This document shows, one piece after another, positions 31,984-42,689 of a stretch of 64,000 nucleotides of DNA. Numbering within the stretch: the stretch's first letter is position 1; every line of letters starts with the position of its first letter. The DNA is from Prunus persica (lineage: Eukaryota > Streptophyta > Magnoliopsida > Rosales > Rosaceae), in assembly GCF_000346465.2 (NCBI RefSeq), contig NC_034010.1, forward strand, positions 2,984,926-3,048,925, written 5' to 3'. The notes under the pieces were generated by a model. The model saw nothing but the letters and a program-made list of their open reading frames with translations, had not been told where the DNA came from and made no database searches. The translations under genes were made by a program, and so were the position numbers.

Positions 31984-34900
31984 TGTTGAACGGAAAATTT
32001 TCACAAAAAAAACAATTAGCCAAGAGTTTGACTTGGTTTAGAATTGAATTTGTTTTGTCCCTGCAATCTTATCAAGAAAAACATTTAAAAATAAAATAGA
32101 TGTATTTCAGTGGTTTTGAAACAACAAGAGATAAGTATCTCAGTTGAGAAGTGGTCATCAGCTGGAATTAAAACTCATCATAAGATAGCCTCTATAAGAG
32201 GCATGACACGAGAGGAGAACAGGAGGAGAAAAAAAAAAGAAAGGCAGAGAAGATAACAGCAGGAGAACAGAAAAAAAAAGCAGAAAGGAGAACAGTCATA
32301 GCAAGAAGAAAAAATTAACAAGCAGACTTGAGAAAGGAAAGAGCCATTTCAAGGTAAAAAGATTAGTTTCATGGCACAATTTTCTGATTTTTTTTTGCTC
32401 AAGATTTCAGGTTCCATTCAACTCAAGGGTCCCTGGCCATGATGATTGAAATCATCATAACCAAGGTTAAGAATTTCTCCGAGGCTTGGCTCCGCTCAAA
32501 TAACTCCAGCAGTGTTTTCAAGTTTGCCTTCCACGATGATTTCAATCATCATGTTTTATGGCATACTCTAGTCCATCATGCACCACCAAGTAAGCTCTTC
32601 CATGAGCAAAGGGTTTGCTGCCTGCAAGCCAACGAAAAAAGCCAACAAACAGCCATGGAAGAATAGCCAATGACGTGGGGGTCATTATGAAATCAAAAGC
32701 TGAGGGGAAGGCAGCCATGAGGTTGCAAAGAAAAAAAAGGAGAGTGCACGGCAGTGTTGAAGAAAAAAAAAGGGCAGAGTCGTGAGGCTGTGGAAGAAAA
32801 AAATAGCTTCTGAAACAAGGACATGGACAATGGTACAGCAACAGCAAACACAAAAAAAAAAAAGAGCTGGCAAGGCATGTACCACAAGTTCTCTCTTGGG
32901 TTTCTGAAGCAAAATGACAGGTGGTTTCCTCCACCAAACTCCAAAGCCTTCAAGCTGGCAGCACAGTCTCTGCATACAAAAGAGAAGACAAGAGGTCAGA
33001 GGCATGGAAACAGACAAAAGAAAAAAAATAAGAGGATGATGCATGGGGATGCTACCACGTGGAGGACAAAACAAGAGAATGAATTCTCTCTAATTGGCAG
33101 CAGAGGTCAAGCAAAGTCTATGGTTTGATAAAAAGAGTTCTTTGCCTTAGTTTACTGTGGTGCGAATGTATCTATTTAAAAAAGAGACGCATAATCCTAT
33201 TCGGAAAAGGGCCTGTTCTTCTTGTGCTTTTTGTGTTTAGTTGCAAAGAGACAAAACAAAAGGAAGGCAGCCAGAAGAAAAAAATTTAAAAAGGGGGCTG
33301 TGTCGCACAGCCCCTCCCTCTCTTGAATGATTCTCTTGGTCTACTTTGACTGAAAATTGAGTAAAGGAAAAGAGATTGGCAATAGGGAAATGATTGCAAC
33401 AGTAGACAAAAAGAAAAGAAAAATAGGTAACCTAGATTTGTCTTTGGTTTCTGAAGCAAGAAGACAAATTGCTCTCAAAGCTCTCAATGTGGCCCACGGC
33501 AAGGCACCTCCTTAATCTTGCATATCCAAAGAGAGAAGTCAGCCGCATGGAAACAAAAAAAACTGAAATAGAAGAAGAGAAAGAAAAGGAAGATTATGGG
33601 TTTGGGGGTTACCGTGTGAAATCTTAGAAGGAAAGAAACAATTTGTTGCTTCTTTTGATGATGCAGCAGATGTCTTGGGGAAGTCTACGGGCTGGTCTGG
33701 AAAAGCAAATATATCAGAAGCTATCGCTTTGTTTGCTGGTTCCTTCAAGTTGTGGTGCACATATACCTTTTTAAAAGAAATCCTTGTGGACTAATCCTAC
33801 TCGGAAAAGGTTCTTCTTGTGCTTCTTGTCTTCAAATCCAACAAAGAATGATATGACTTATCCATACTTCACTGGATGATCCAGCAATTCCAAATCAACA
33901 AGGAGTTTAATCCATACTTCACTTGGACAAGGATTTTTATCCTTTGGGTGTCTTAATCAAATTGAAAGACACCTGTTAATGGCACCAATACGTAAGGGAT
34001 CCAGCTAGAGCAAAGCAAGGCCTTTCGTTTACTATGTTTTGCTGAATGTAAACAGAAGAAAAGAAAGAATAAAAGTGTGTGGAGGGGAACCCACCACTTG
34101 TGAATTCAAAAGGAAGAGGACTTCTTCCTCTTGATAGCAAACAGAGAAAAGAAAAAAAAATTAACGAAGGCATTCGCTCAAATACCCAGTCATGGTACCG
34201 ACTGCTTTTGTCCTCCAATGACAACAAGACAAGTTAATTGTCTTTTAAATGAAAGCTGCATACATATCTGCAGTAGAAAAAAATTATATCTGCTGTTTAC
34301 ACATCAACAGAAAAAAGCCTGCGAAGGTGAGCCCCTCCACGTGAAAGCTAAAGAAAAAAATCAGCCATGCTGAAAAAGCAAAACAAAATGAAGAGTTAAG
34401 TGTGCTGGTGAACCCACCACTTGCGAATTCAAAGGAAGAGGACTTCTTCCTCTTTGAGTTGCAGCAGAGGAAGGAAGAAAAAGAAGTCTTGGACTTCACG
34501 GACTTGCATGTCCAAAGTGAATCCAAGATTATGAAAGAGGGATGGGCTGCAACTCTACATGCAGCAAAACAAGGAATTTGAATTATGAGTCCAAATTCTA
34601 TTGCATGAAGCTTATGATAAAAAATGGTGTCGCTGTGGGGCTGGCGATGTACAACACATTGCGCAAGACCAATTCAAGATGGCTGGGTCTCTCTACGATG
34701 CCTTCAAGCATCCAAATGCCAAGCGAGTTTGTCATGATGATTGCAATCATCATGTGGCTTTGCTGCTCAAATGCTCCCATCCCAGGATGTCTTTAGCAAT
34801 ACATGGCAACAACAACGAAAGGACAATAAACTGTGGTTGAGCAAGTTGGTTTTCATTTGATAATCTGAGTAAGTAAACTTGCTGAAGATACCAGTGGCTG

Positions 34901-36403
34901 CACATGCAAGAGTTTAGCGACGAAGAAAGCATAAAAGCTCAAGGCAAACCAGAAGCGCCTCACGCTTTGCTTACAAGTCCACTTAAAAAGGACCAATGAT
35001 TTGCTCCAGGTTTCATCCTCAACTATCATTGTGCAAGTCCTACTTGGACCAAGACTCATGAAGTCTTTCAAGTCCCTCACGTCACTTTTGGTGACTGCAA
35101 CAAATGAAAAACAAAGTGCCCAGGCACTTGTGCTCCTTTGCATTCCAAGGGACGAAGGGTTGGTTTCACTACTTGTAACACCAAGCTAAGCAAGTGTACA
35201 AAAGTGTCAACAAAGGTTCACGAGAACTGATAGTTAGAAGGCTCAATAAAATGCTTATGGCATTCAGGTATATTTGTCCCAGTGCTCAAATGCAAGATGG
35301 CTACCAAACATACTCACAAAATCCCAACAAGAAATATGGGAATCAATCACTGTGGCAAAGAAGCTACGTCAAGCGACTCAACCATGCTACGACCGTGACT
35401 CTAATCTAAATAAATGATTGGTCATGTTTCGAGCTTCAAGCTCACTCTCAAAAGTTACCGAATGGGCATCAATATGGATTAACGGGTTTGTCAATCACAA
35501 GAGCCCATTAATCTCAAGTCCTCCAAATCATGTATGGATACAAATGCATGTGCCAATGATCAAATTAAATTAGTGGGTTCATCAAAATTACCCATTAGTT
35601 TTCTTTGATATTGACAATAAAAAAATGGTACAAAACCATTCCATTATTTCTCATGGGTCATCTACCCGTGCAAATTCCAATGAGATTAATTTCAAATCTC
35701 TCAAACACAAATTTTCAATTAGTGGGCTACACTTACCCATTAATTTCTAATTCTTCTCATGGGTCATCTACCCATGCAAATTCCAATGAGATTAATTTCA
35801 AATCTCTCAAACACAAATTTTCAATTAGTGGGCTACACTTACCCATTAATTTCTAATTCTTCTCATGGGTCATCTTCCCATGAAAATTCAAATGAGATTA
35901 AATTCAAATTTCTCAAACACAAATTCTCAATTAGTGGGCCACACTTACCCATTAATTTCCAAATTCCGAACTACGTTGGTTTGATCCCTTTGAAAGGGTA
36001 CGTAGGCAATCTAGAGATTCGATCTAGATGCAACCATCCCAAATGCAATCCCATATCGAATCCCTGGTTTATTCAGCTAAATTCACTCAAACACTTCTCA
36101 ATACAATTCAAATCAAATTTCCCTCGCAATGAGTCATTTATTCATTGCGATTCCTTGAACTACGAGTGGCTTGATTCCCGCAAGGGATACGTAGGCATCC
36201 TGAGGTTGGACTTGGGAGCAGTTGCAAAATCAAACACACACGTTCTGTTTCTTTATGATGGAATCAAAGGGTGTTCCCTTGAAGCAAGGGATTGTAATTA
36301 AGAGACTTGCGTCTCGAATGGGTCGAACCTAAAAATAATAAAACCCCGTTATTTAATTAGTGGTGGTGAAATTATATTAGGAGGATCACATTTTCCTTCA
36401 ACA
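31984..36403 (+). mobile_element. 4.4-kb solo-LTR-like element, TSD ATATG
   Basis: Starts TGTTGAACGGAAAAT and ends ATTTTCCTTCAACA, with ATATG on both sides (31979-31983, 36404-36408) and a clean empty site in the sister Copia LTR. No second LTR boundary, primer site or pol motif is visible inside, so it behaves as one very long solo LTR. A TATA-containing palindrome GCCTCTATAAGAGGC lies at 32188-32202, about 205 bp from the start, as expected of a U3 promoter. Tracts such as CAAGGGATACGTAGGCA near 36183 recall Ogre/Tat-type Gypsy LTRs, but that family call is from memory. The orientation follows the TATA box. Confidence 0.75.
35648..35965. repeat. 106-bp tandem repeat, three copies
   Basis: Units start at 35648, 35754 and 35860 with TTCTCATGGGTCATC and end TTACCCATTAATTTC. 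The first two are nearly identical and the third is slightly diverged. They lie in the distal third of the 4.4-kb element. Confidence 0.92.
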
Positions 36404-36619
36404 ATATGTATAAGCTAGGGACCACCACCTTGACTTTAACCCCTAATTATAGGAAAACTATAATTACAAGCAACCACCACCTTGACTTTAACCCCTAATT
36501 ATAGAAGAACTATAATTACAAGCAACAAGATCAAATCCCCTAAATTAAGGAAATCCCATAAATCAAGGAAATCCCCTAAATCAATCACAGCTAGCAGCCA
36601 CCAAGCTATACTTCCAATA

Positions 36620-37082
36620 GTGTGCATATATCCTCATGCATTATGTTGGATGGTGAGATTGCTGTAAATATGTTTGCTGATACAGCGCCTTGATTGTTGA
36701 GTTGATACTGGTTGAAGGGGCCGATGACTTTTTCGCTAAAGTGAACGTTAAATGTAACCTTTTCATGAATGTGGTGGGCAATGAAAACAGGGGAGGCTCT
36801 GCCAACAAGCTCAATAAGGTGAAGGGCATTGACAGAAATTGGACTCCCTCCAGTTGGACATGAAACATCAAGAAGGTTGATGACAGGAGCAACATCGTAT
36901 TGTGAGTGAATACATGCAAGTATTCGGAGCTCAGCATTCGGTTTCATATCGATGATGTTCCTTTTCTGGTAGCCTGCATATTTCCTCGAAGGATCATACA
37001 AGTAGTTAACCATGCTAGGCACCAGTATTGCTATAATCAGAACACTAACGAGCAGCACCGCGAAAGTTTGATCATCAATAGT
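36620..37082 (-). pseudogene. CHX exon 3, upstream part
   Basis: Starts TIDDQTFAVLLVSVLII, continues through LYDPSRKYAGYQKRNI, ELRILACIHSQYDVAPVINL and FTAISPSNIMHEDICTL, then stops at the insertion boundary (GTGTG, 36620-36624). Confidence 0.92.
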
Positions 37083-37233
37083 CTACAAGTGGGGGGTGGA
37101 GGAAAGGAAAACAAAGATTAGTTATATATGTTTTCCATGCGCATCGTAATTCGAATGTGTCTGAATGTTTGTGCTTGTACCAGATAGAACAAGGGAAAAG
37201 AATAATATTTTTAAGGCTTAATTAACTTGTTAC

Positions 37234-38235
37234 CTTATAGTCATGGAATAAGGAGTATGATGCCAACTCAACTACGCCCTTGGAGCTCATTACGAAACCA
37301 ATTGCAAGAGCATCATTGAAGGGCATCTTGCAAATCAAAGATGGTACAAAACTGGCCATTACTTTGGACAAAAAAGTTACCACCAGAAGGACAATGTCCA
37401 GCGTTAACAATTTACGATCATCTCCGATGGACGAAAGGTCAGCCTTCATTGCGCATATAGTCACAAATAGTGGCGTGAAAACTCCAGAGAAAAACCAATC
37501 AAACTTTTTCACTATAGCAGCGCCTAATGGTGGTCCATCTGGAACTGCCAAACCCAAAATGAAAGGACCTAAAAGCACAGTTTGGTCAAACATATCAGAA
37601 AGAACGCCAGACAACAGAACCATTAGAAAGATGGCATATATGTACACATCCTTAACAGGCCTGCCTGCTGGTGTATGTTTCACAATCCAAAACAGGGCAG
37701 GACGAATGATGAACACTACCGCAAGAATATAGGCAATAAGTGAGAAAATGTCCCCGTAAATTTTGTATATTGGTTGTCCGGTTCCCATGGAAACTCTGAT
37801 AAAGCTAGCAGTACTTGTTGCAATCACATTGATCATGTCACTGACCAGGCCGGAAGATAGTCCCAACCGGCCTAGTTCCGAATTTAGGAGTTTGAGGTCC
37901 TGAAGAAGGCTAGAAACAACTGCAAATGAAGTCAGAGAATGCGTCGCTGCCACAAAAAAAACCTTGTCATCTTCTTCTTCCTTGAAGACATATGCGCAAG
38001 CAAAGGCGGTTAACAAGCCACATATTATGGGCACTACAAGTGACAAAATACCAATTGTTAAAGCTTTGTGTCCTGTTTTCTTTATCATGCCTACATCCAT
38101 TTTCACCCCTGTTAGAAACATGAAAAAAGCGTAACCAAACACCGATGCCGTGCCAATCGCATCTTGACTGAGGAGTGGAAACAAGGATTCTTTGCCAGAC
38201 TTGTCTTTGATTGAAGGTCCAAGCAGTATGCCAGT
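37234..38235 (-). pseudogene. CHX exon 2 (antiporter membrane domain)
   Basis: 1002 bases, open throughout, 334 codons. It starts TGILLGPSIKDKSGKE and contains GYAFFMFLTGVKMD, THSLTSFAVVSSLLQDLKLL, ELGRLGLSSGLVSDMI, LGPFILGLAVPDGPPLG and SSKGVVELASYSLFHDYK. These are the conserved loops and helices of the Na+/H+ exchanger domain. It ends at AAG/GTAACA, with an acceptor CTTGTAG for exon 3 at 37083. Confidence 0.92.
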
Positions 38236-38459
38236 CTAGAATTCAAATAACACCTCTTGTTATTTCCATCAAACACATAACAAAGAAAGAAAATTCCCAC
38301 AAAAGCTTTGCAGTTTCATAACTTTATACTACTTGGTTATGAATTAAATCCACATCCAGATAAATGGGATCATTTTATATTTCACTATCATGTGATCAAA
38401 TAAAAGAATAAACAATTAAGAAACTTTAACAGGACAGAAGTATTAGAGATGGAACATAC

Positions 38460-38737
38460 AACAATTTGTGAGATGACCTTTGGGAGCTTGAAAGGTTTGA
38501 AGAAAAGGTGATGGTGACTTGGGTGATGACAAAAATAACAACAATCTGGAGCTCCAAAAGAGGCACTAAATGACTGGCACGAACTAGCGGCACCGGAGAT
38601 TTAAAGACATCATCCCAGTTGCCACCAAATTCCATATTGGGTGGTGAGCTGAAGCAAACATTGAAGAAAGTTTCATTGACCTTGTGCAGTGCGATGACAT
38701 CTTCCTCCAAAGTTGAAATATTTTTGTTGGCCATCAT
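38460..38737 (-). pseudogene. CHX exon 1 with frameshift
   Basis: Starts MMANKNISTLEEDVIALHK and includes the first membrane segment ELQIVVIFVITQV. The frame then slips: the sequence that should read FFKPFKLPKVISQIV lies one frame over. The donor GTATGTT follows at 38459. The slip lies near 38515. Confidence 0.8.
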
Positions 38738-39827
38738 TACATATAATTAACTAAAAGTTTTTTGCAGAAGATAATTCAAAGGCATGCACATAAGGGACAT
38801 GGGAAAGAAAGAAAGCAAGGTTGTATGAGGGCAATATGCGTGCAGAAATGTAAAGGGAGATAAAAAGATGTTACAGTTCTAACAGCATTGGTTTATGACA
38901 AAGCACTCGAACTATGTCATACACACTTTCACCACCTACTTTACTAGCAACCGCGTTAATTAATCACACTCATCTAACCACATTAACAATGGAACTCATC
39001 TTTGCTGGATGATTTTCCATTTGTTACATCCATACCACTTATTATTATTTTAAGTTTACAAGTGTAATTGATATGAAGATGTGTAATACCATATTTTTAT
39101 ACCACATTGTGTATCACTTGTCTAATAGAGCAGGAGCCCACCAATACAATGGAACCCACCTCTATTAGAGATGTGGTACAATAGTTAGTAAAATATAAGG
39201 CATTTTCCAATTCAATTCCTCCTAATCCAATTCCGAATTAGTAAACATGCCATAAGAGCAACTCCACCGTTGCGCCCGGGCTGGGGCAAGGGGAGGCTCA
39301 AGACGAAAAATGGAATTCCACTAGGTCACTTTTGCCCGGGCTGGGTGTGGGGCCCACAAGCCTAGGCTGGCCCTCAGGCAAAACCAGCCTTTGCACAAGC
39401 TTGGGTTTGCTGACATCAGAAACCCAAAAAAAAATAAAAAATTTAAAAATCTATAAAAAAATTTAAAAACATACTAAAATTTTCAGAATTTTTTTTAAAT
39501 AAATACTTAGTCATATTTTTCACTTCCCACACCAAAACAACATACAAATTCTTCTCCAGTGCTCTAAGAGAATAAGAGAGGCATGAGGTGAAAGGTTTAT
39601 ATGGGTGGGTTGTTGGAGTCCAGATCTTCTGTCCTTTTTTTCCTATACAACCCTGTCCCCTATCTAATTCTTTGACACCTCTCTATTCACTTAACTCTTT
39701 ATTTTTATTTTTAATCAAACTTAACTCTTAATACACAGCTTCAGCTTTTAATAAATTAAGCATAAAAAATTTGAAAATTAAACAAATAGAAAAAACCAAC
39801 ATCCACCAATGTAAACTCCCACCCACC
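38738..39827. other. CHX upstream region and small DNA-element debris
   Basis: 5' flank of CHX. An imperfect fold-back at about 39090-39190 pairs TACCACATTGTG with its inverse and TCTAATAGAG with CTCTATTAGA. A GC-rich patch at 39250-39420 starting AGAGCAACTCCACCG resembles the end of a small plant DNA element. No gene found. Confidence 0.4.
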
Positions 39828-40445
39828 CAAGGACGGACCCACAGTGGGGTTAATGGGGTCAAATGACCTTATGGACTCCATGAAAGCAAAGTAGAAGGTC
39901 CCTTTGAATTGGTGTGTGACCCCATGAATGGCTGAAGGAGGAGTTGCAGATACTGAGGAAGAAGAAGAGGAAATCTGTTTTTTTTTTTTAAAAAAAAAAA
40001 AAAAATAGGCAGGCCAAAACGGCATCGTTTTGGCCCAGCTTCTAATTTTTTTTAAAAAATAGGCAGGCCAAAACGGCGTCGTTTTGGACCAGTCCAGCTA
40101 TTTTTTTTAAAAATGCGCTGGCCAAAACAGCGTCCTTTTGGACCAGCAGCTCATTTTGTCCAGGTTTAAAAAAAAAAAAAAAAGAACAATTGTATAATCT
40201 ACACAGACCCTCCTTCCGAGTTTTCAACTCCAAAACCTCCATTTTCTAAACCCTCAAACCTAAATCCCAAATCTCCACCCCCAACAAACCTTTAACTCTC
40301 TTCCCCACTAAGTGTTTAAGCCCCAACTCCTCCATTGCCGCCGTTGCCAGTAGCTCCGTAGCTTTCAATGTTATTTTAATCTTTAAAAACAAATTGAACT
40401 TTTACACTATAACCTTGCGACATAAAATTCCTGGGTCCGTCCCTG
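39828..40445. mobile_element. hAT non-autonomous element with 8-bp TSD
   Basis: TIRs CAAGGACGGACCCA and, inverted, CAGGGACGGACCCA. The flanking 8-mers CACCCACC (39820-39827) and CACCTACC (40446-40453) differ at one base. 618 bp, no transposase. Three palindromic CCAAAACG-N4-CGTTTTGG-type blocks lie at about 40013-40032, 40069-40088 and 40123-40142. Confidence 0.8.
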
Positions 40446-40455
40446 CACCTACCCA

Positions 40456-40935
40456 GCACCGTCAGCCAACCCACCTCGCCGGCGGTGGCACATTCTCCAC
40501 CTTGCCGGCAGCGATACCTTCTTCACCTCGTTGGCGACAATACCTCCACCTCGTCAGCGATAACACCGTCTCCACCTAGATGGCGAGAACACCGCCTCCT
40601 CCTACCTCTCTTTCTCTTTCGTTCTTGAAGATAATCTCATAACTGGATCTAATTCAGCGAAGCTCATCATTCAATCCCTTACAAGTGAAGTGATGGATCT
40701 ATAACAGGTATTTTGCATACAAAAATCTCAAACAAAACCACCCCAAAAGAATACAGATTTTGCACAAAGGGATGGATGCCTCTTGTCTGTTGGGCCCAAT
40801 GCTCATCCAGATTGAACACTTTCTTCAAGAAATGGAAAAACAGATAGAGGGAGAGAAGAGACTTTGAGGAGGAGCGAGGTGGAGATGGTACTGCCGTCGG
40901 CGAAGTGGGATGGCTGATGGTGTTGGGTGCCGTCG
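40456..40935. mobile_element. Inverted-repeat (MULE-like) element
   Basis: The arm at 40456-40505 (CCGTCAGCCAACCCACCTCG) and the reverse complement of 40862-40930 (CCATCAGCCATCCCACTTCG) match over about 50 bp at roughly 80%. The long GC-rich arms suggest a Mutator-like or fold-back element. Exact ends and TSD were not resolved. Confidence 0.4.
40471..40597. repeat. 26-bp minisatellite, five units
   Basis: Units begin CCACCTCGCCGGCGG, CCACCTTGCCGGCAG, TCACCTCGTTGGCGA (23 bp), CCACCTCGTCAGCGA and CCACCTAGATGGCGA. All are diverged copies of one 26-bp module. Confidence 0.8.
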
Positions 40936-41039
40936 GTTTGGATGGGGACGGGGACGTTGGTGGTTTCTGGTGTTGGTTTGTTTTTGTTTAGTTTTCATTA
41001 AAAAAAAAAAAAATTTCCTCGGCAAAGTTATGAAGAATG

Positions 41040-41230
41040 TGTCAAATTTCAAGTGTCCCCTCACTTTTCTTTTCCTTGTGCATTAAGAAGGTATCTCGCA
41101 GAAATTCATTAATATAAAACTGGTAGCAAAAATATCCTTAAAATCCAAGTTAATTATTTGAAAATTCCTTCGCAAGTTTCAGAGGAAATTGGGTTGGTGG
41201 AGAAGTGTGTTGTTACTGCCTGCCTTTTGT
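41040..41230. repeat. Tandem-duplicated flank, unit A1
   Basis: AAGTGTCCCCTCACTTTTC, CCTTAAAATCCAAGTTAATT and GAAATTGGGTTGGTGGAG recur in order at 45437-45830, where extra sequence is interspersed. The caulimovirid relic lies between unit A1 and its former neighbour. Confidence 0.7.
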
Positions 41231-41259
41231 TTCCCAGCATATTTTGATATTCATAGTGA

Positions 41260-41264
<5 letters not shown>

Positions 41265-41308
<44 letters not shown>
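41265..41308. repeat. (TA)n microsatellite, left edge of the caulimovirid relic
   Basis: About 22 TA units, directly followed by sequence leading into the virus-like reading frames. Confidence 0.95.
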
Positions 41309-41309
<1 letters not shown>

Positions 41310-41591
41310 TCTAAGTCTGCAGCTCATCCAATCCAAGTGGCAGGTTTAGGTTTTCTGAGTTGTAAGTTTTCAGTCAGTTCTATTCCTACTTCTAGTTCTT
41401 TCAGTTTACCTGTCCTTCTCTCTCTTGGTGTCTGAACAGTAAGACCCGTTCCAAACAGTAAGTCCCAGGGAGGCCTGAGCGGTTGTGGCATTAGTAGGAG
41501 GGCGAGAGATTTACTAGGTATCCTGTTTAATTAGAAGTCAGCCTTAGAAGTTTATGTTTACTTTCTTCCTTAGAACTCCAACCCCAGAACC

Positions 41592-42681
41592 TTGAGAAAC
41601 ATGAGTAGCTTATTCAGAACCAACTCTTATAATTCTAGCAGCTCTAGAGTCAGTATTGGCAAAGTCCTAGAGATAGTTAATGAAGAACAACTAGAATATA
41701 AGTCTAATAATGAACTAGATTTTCGAGATTGGAATATACCTAAGGTCCCTAGTCAAAATATTTATAAGAAAAAATAGTCGCTCTCTAGTTTCAATACAAC
41801 CACCCATGTAAAAACAGTTGAACAAATCTATGCTTTAAGTCAAGAACATGAGACTTGTCAATTACTTAATCTTGAGTCAATTAGAAAACATAAAAATGAT
41901 GGAAACAATTTTCTTCACATTGGTCTAGTCCAAGTTGCAGTTAAGCCGTTAACTAGATTAGGATTAAAAGCTTCAATCCTTCTCTACTTACGTGATGCCA
42001 GGTTCACTAATTTCAGCGACAGTACGCTAGGAATTATTGAATCCAGCCTTGCTAATGGTCCTATTCATTTTGATTGTTACCCTGATTTTACAGTAAGCCT
42101 GAGTGATCCCAATATATTAAAAACCCTAACATTAAATATAAAAACTGATGACTATGATCTCCTGCCCAGCACACAACCTTTAGCTTTAGTTTACATAATC
42201 TATTACAAAGTCACATGTACTAATATGAATTTCCAAGCCCTGAGTAAAAGTCCAAAAAACCAAACTTTGTTAATCCAAAGTCATACACCTGATGCTACTG
42301 TTCGAGTCCCTCATTCAATTAAATGGTCAGATGTATCCCTTCCAGTAGATTGGACCTTAACCGCTGAGAGTCAACCAGTTCCAATCCAGCGTAGTTTAAA
42401 CAATTTAGACTATATCCAATAATATCTTGATGGCACTGTCAAAATTAATTTTAGTCATCAACCTCCACAAAAGTCAACAGTCCAGTTACAGCAGTTACCC
42501 ATACCAAGTCAATCCCAAAGACATGTTCCTGCTAGACATTCCTTTGCTGCCTCTTCCTCTACTCCAGAACGAGACCTAGAGTTAGAAAAAGCATTGATTG
42601 ACTTAAAACTAGAATCCTTAAGAAAAACTTCCCAAGTCACTCATCCCGTTTATAGAAAAAACTCCTGTCTCAGAAGACAAT
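41592..42681 (+). pseudogene. Caulimovirid movement-protein-like region, with stops
   Basis: One frame from ATG 41592 continues to about 42681 and is interrupted only by stops at 41775-41777 and 42420-42422. It has the features of a 30K-superfamily movement protein: an acidic N-terminal part, then a beta-strand-rich core with a GLVQVAVKPLTRLGL block and the conserved Asp-containing LRDARF segment. In active viruses this protein lets particles or genomes pass through plasmodesmata. The two stops mean no full product can be made. Family assignment is from fold-level motifs. Confidence 0.7.
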
Positions 42682-42689
42682 AAGTCTGA

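Larger units (their letters stand above)
27069..36619 (-). mobile_element. Ty1/Copia retrotransposon inside CHX exon 3, TSD GTGTG
   Basis: The 3' LTR is 27069-27412 and the 5' LTR 31851-36619, the latter interrupted by another element at 31984-36403. Without that insert both LTRs are 344 bp and I see no difference between them. They begin TATTGGAAG and end TTTTCCACA on the minus strand, a TA...CA terminus instead of TG...CA. GTGTG flanks both sides. Primer site TGGTATCAGAGC (minus) lies at 31839-31850 and the polypurine tract GAGGGGGAG at about 27413-27421. The element without the nested insert is 5126 bp. Confidence 0.96.
26408..38737 (-). pseudogene. CHX-type cation/H+ antiporter gene, disrupted
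   Basis: Three exons on the minus strand: 38737-38460, 38235-37234, and exon 3 split into 37082-36620 and 27068-26408 by a 9.55-kb insertion. The first two introns have GT...AG ends. The coding length without the insertion corresponds to about 798 residues, normal for CHX proteins, which are endomembrane or plasma-membrane K+(Na+)/H+ antiporters. Exon 1 is 278 bases long, which is 2 modulo 3, and the frame changes before the LFFKPFKLPKVISQIV segment, so a one-base deletion also exists there. Both defects argue for a non-functional gene. Removing the insertion with one TSD copy leaves exon 3 at 1119 bases, exactly 373 codons. Confidence 0.9.

Noticed and set aside
32542..33074. Overlapping minus-strand frames in the 4.4-kb element
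   Set aside because: Rich in Phe/Leu/Ser from A-rich plus-strand repeats; no domain, and they lie in LTR-like sequence.
35605..36301. 180-codon frame over the 106-bp repeats
   Set aside because: It is carried by the tandem repeats and has no homologous domain I can recognise.
37280..37732. Plus-strand 150-codon frame opposite CHX exon 2
   Set aside because: Antisense shadow of the conserved antiporter exon.
40394..40579. Pro/Ser-rich short frame at the minisatellite
   Set aside because: Explained by the 26-bp repeat; no start context or domain.
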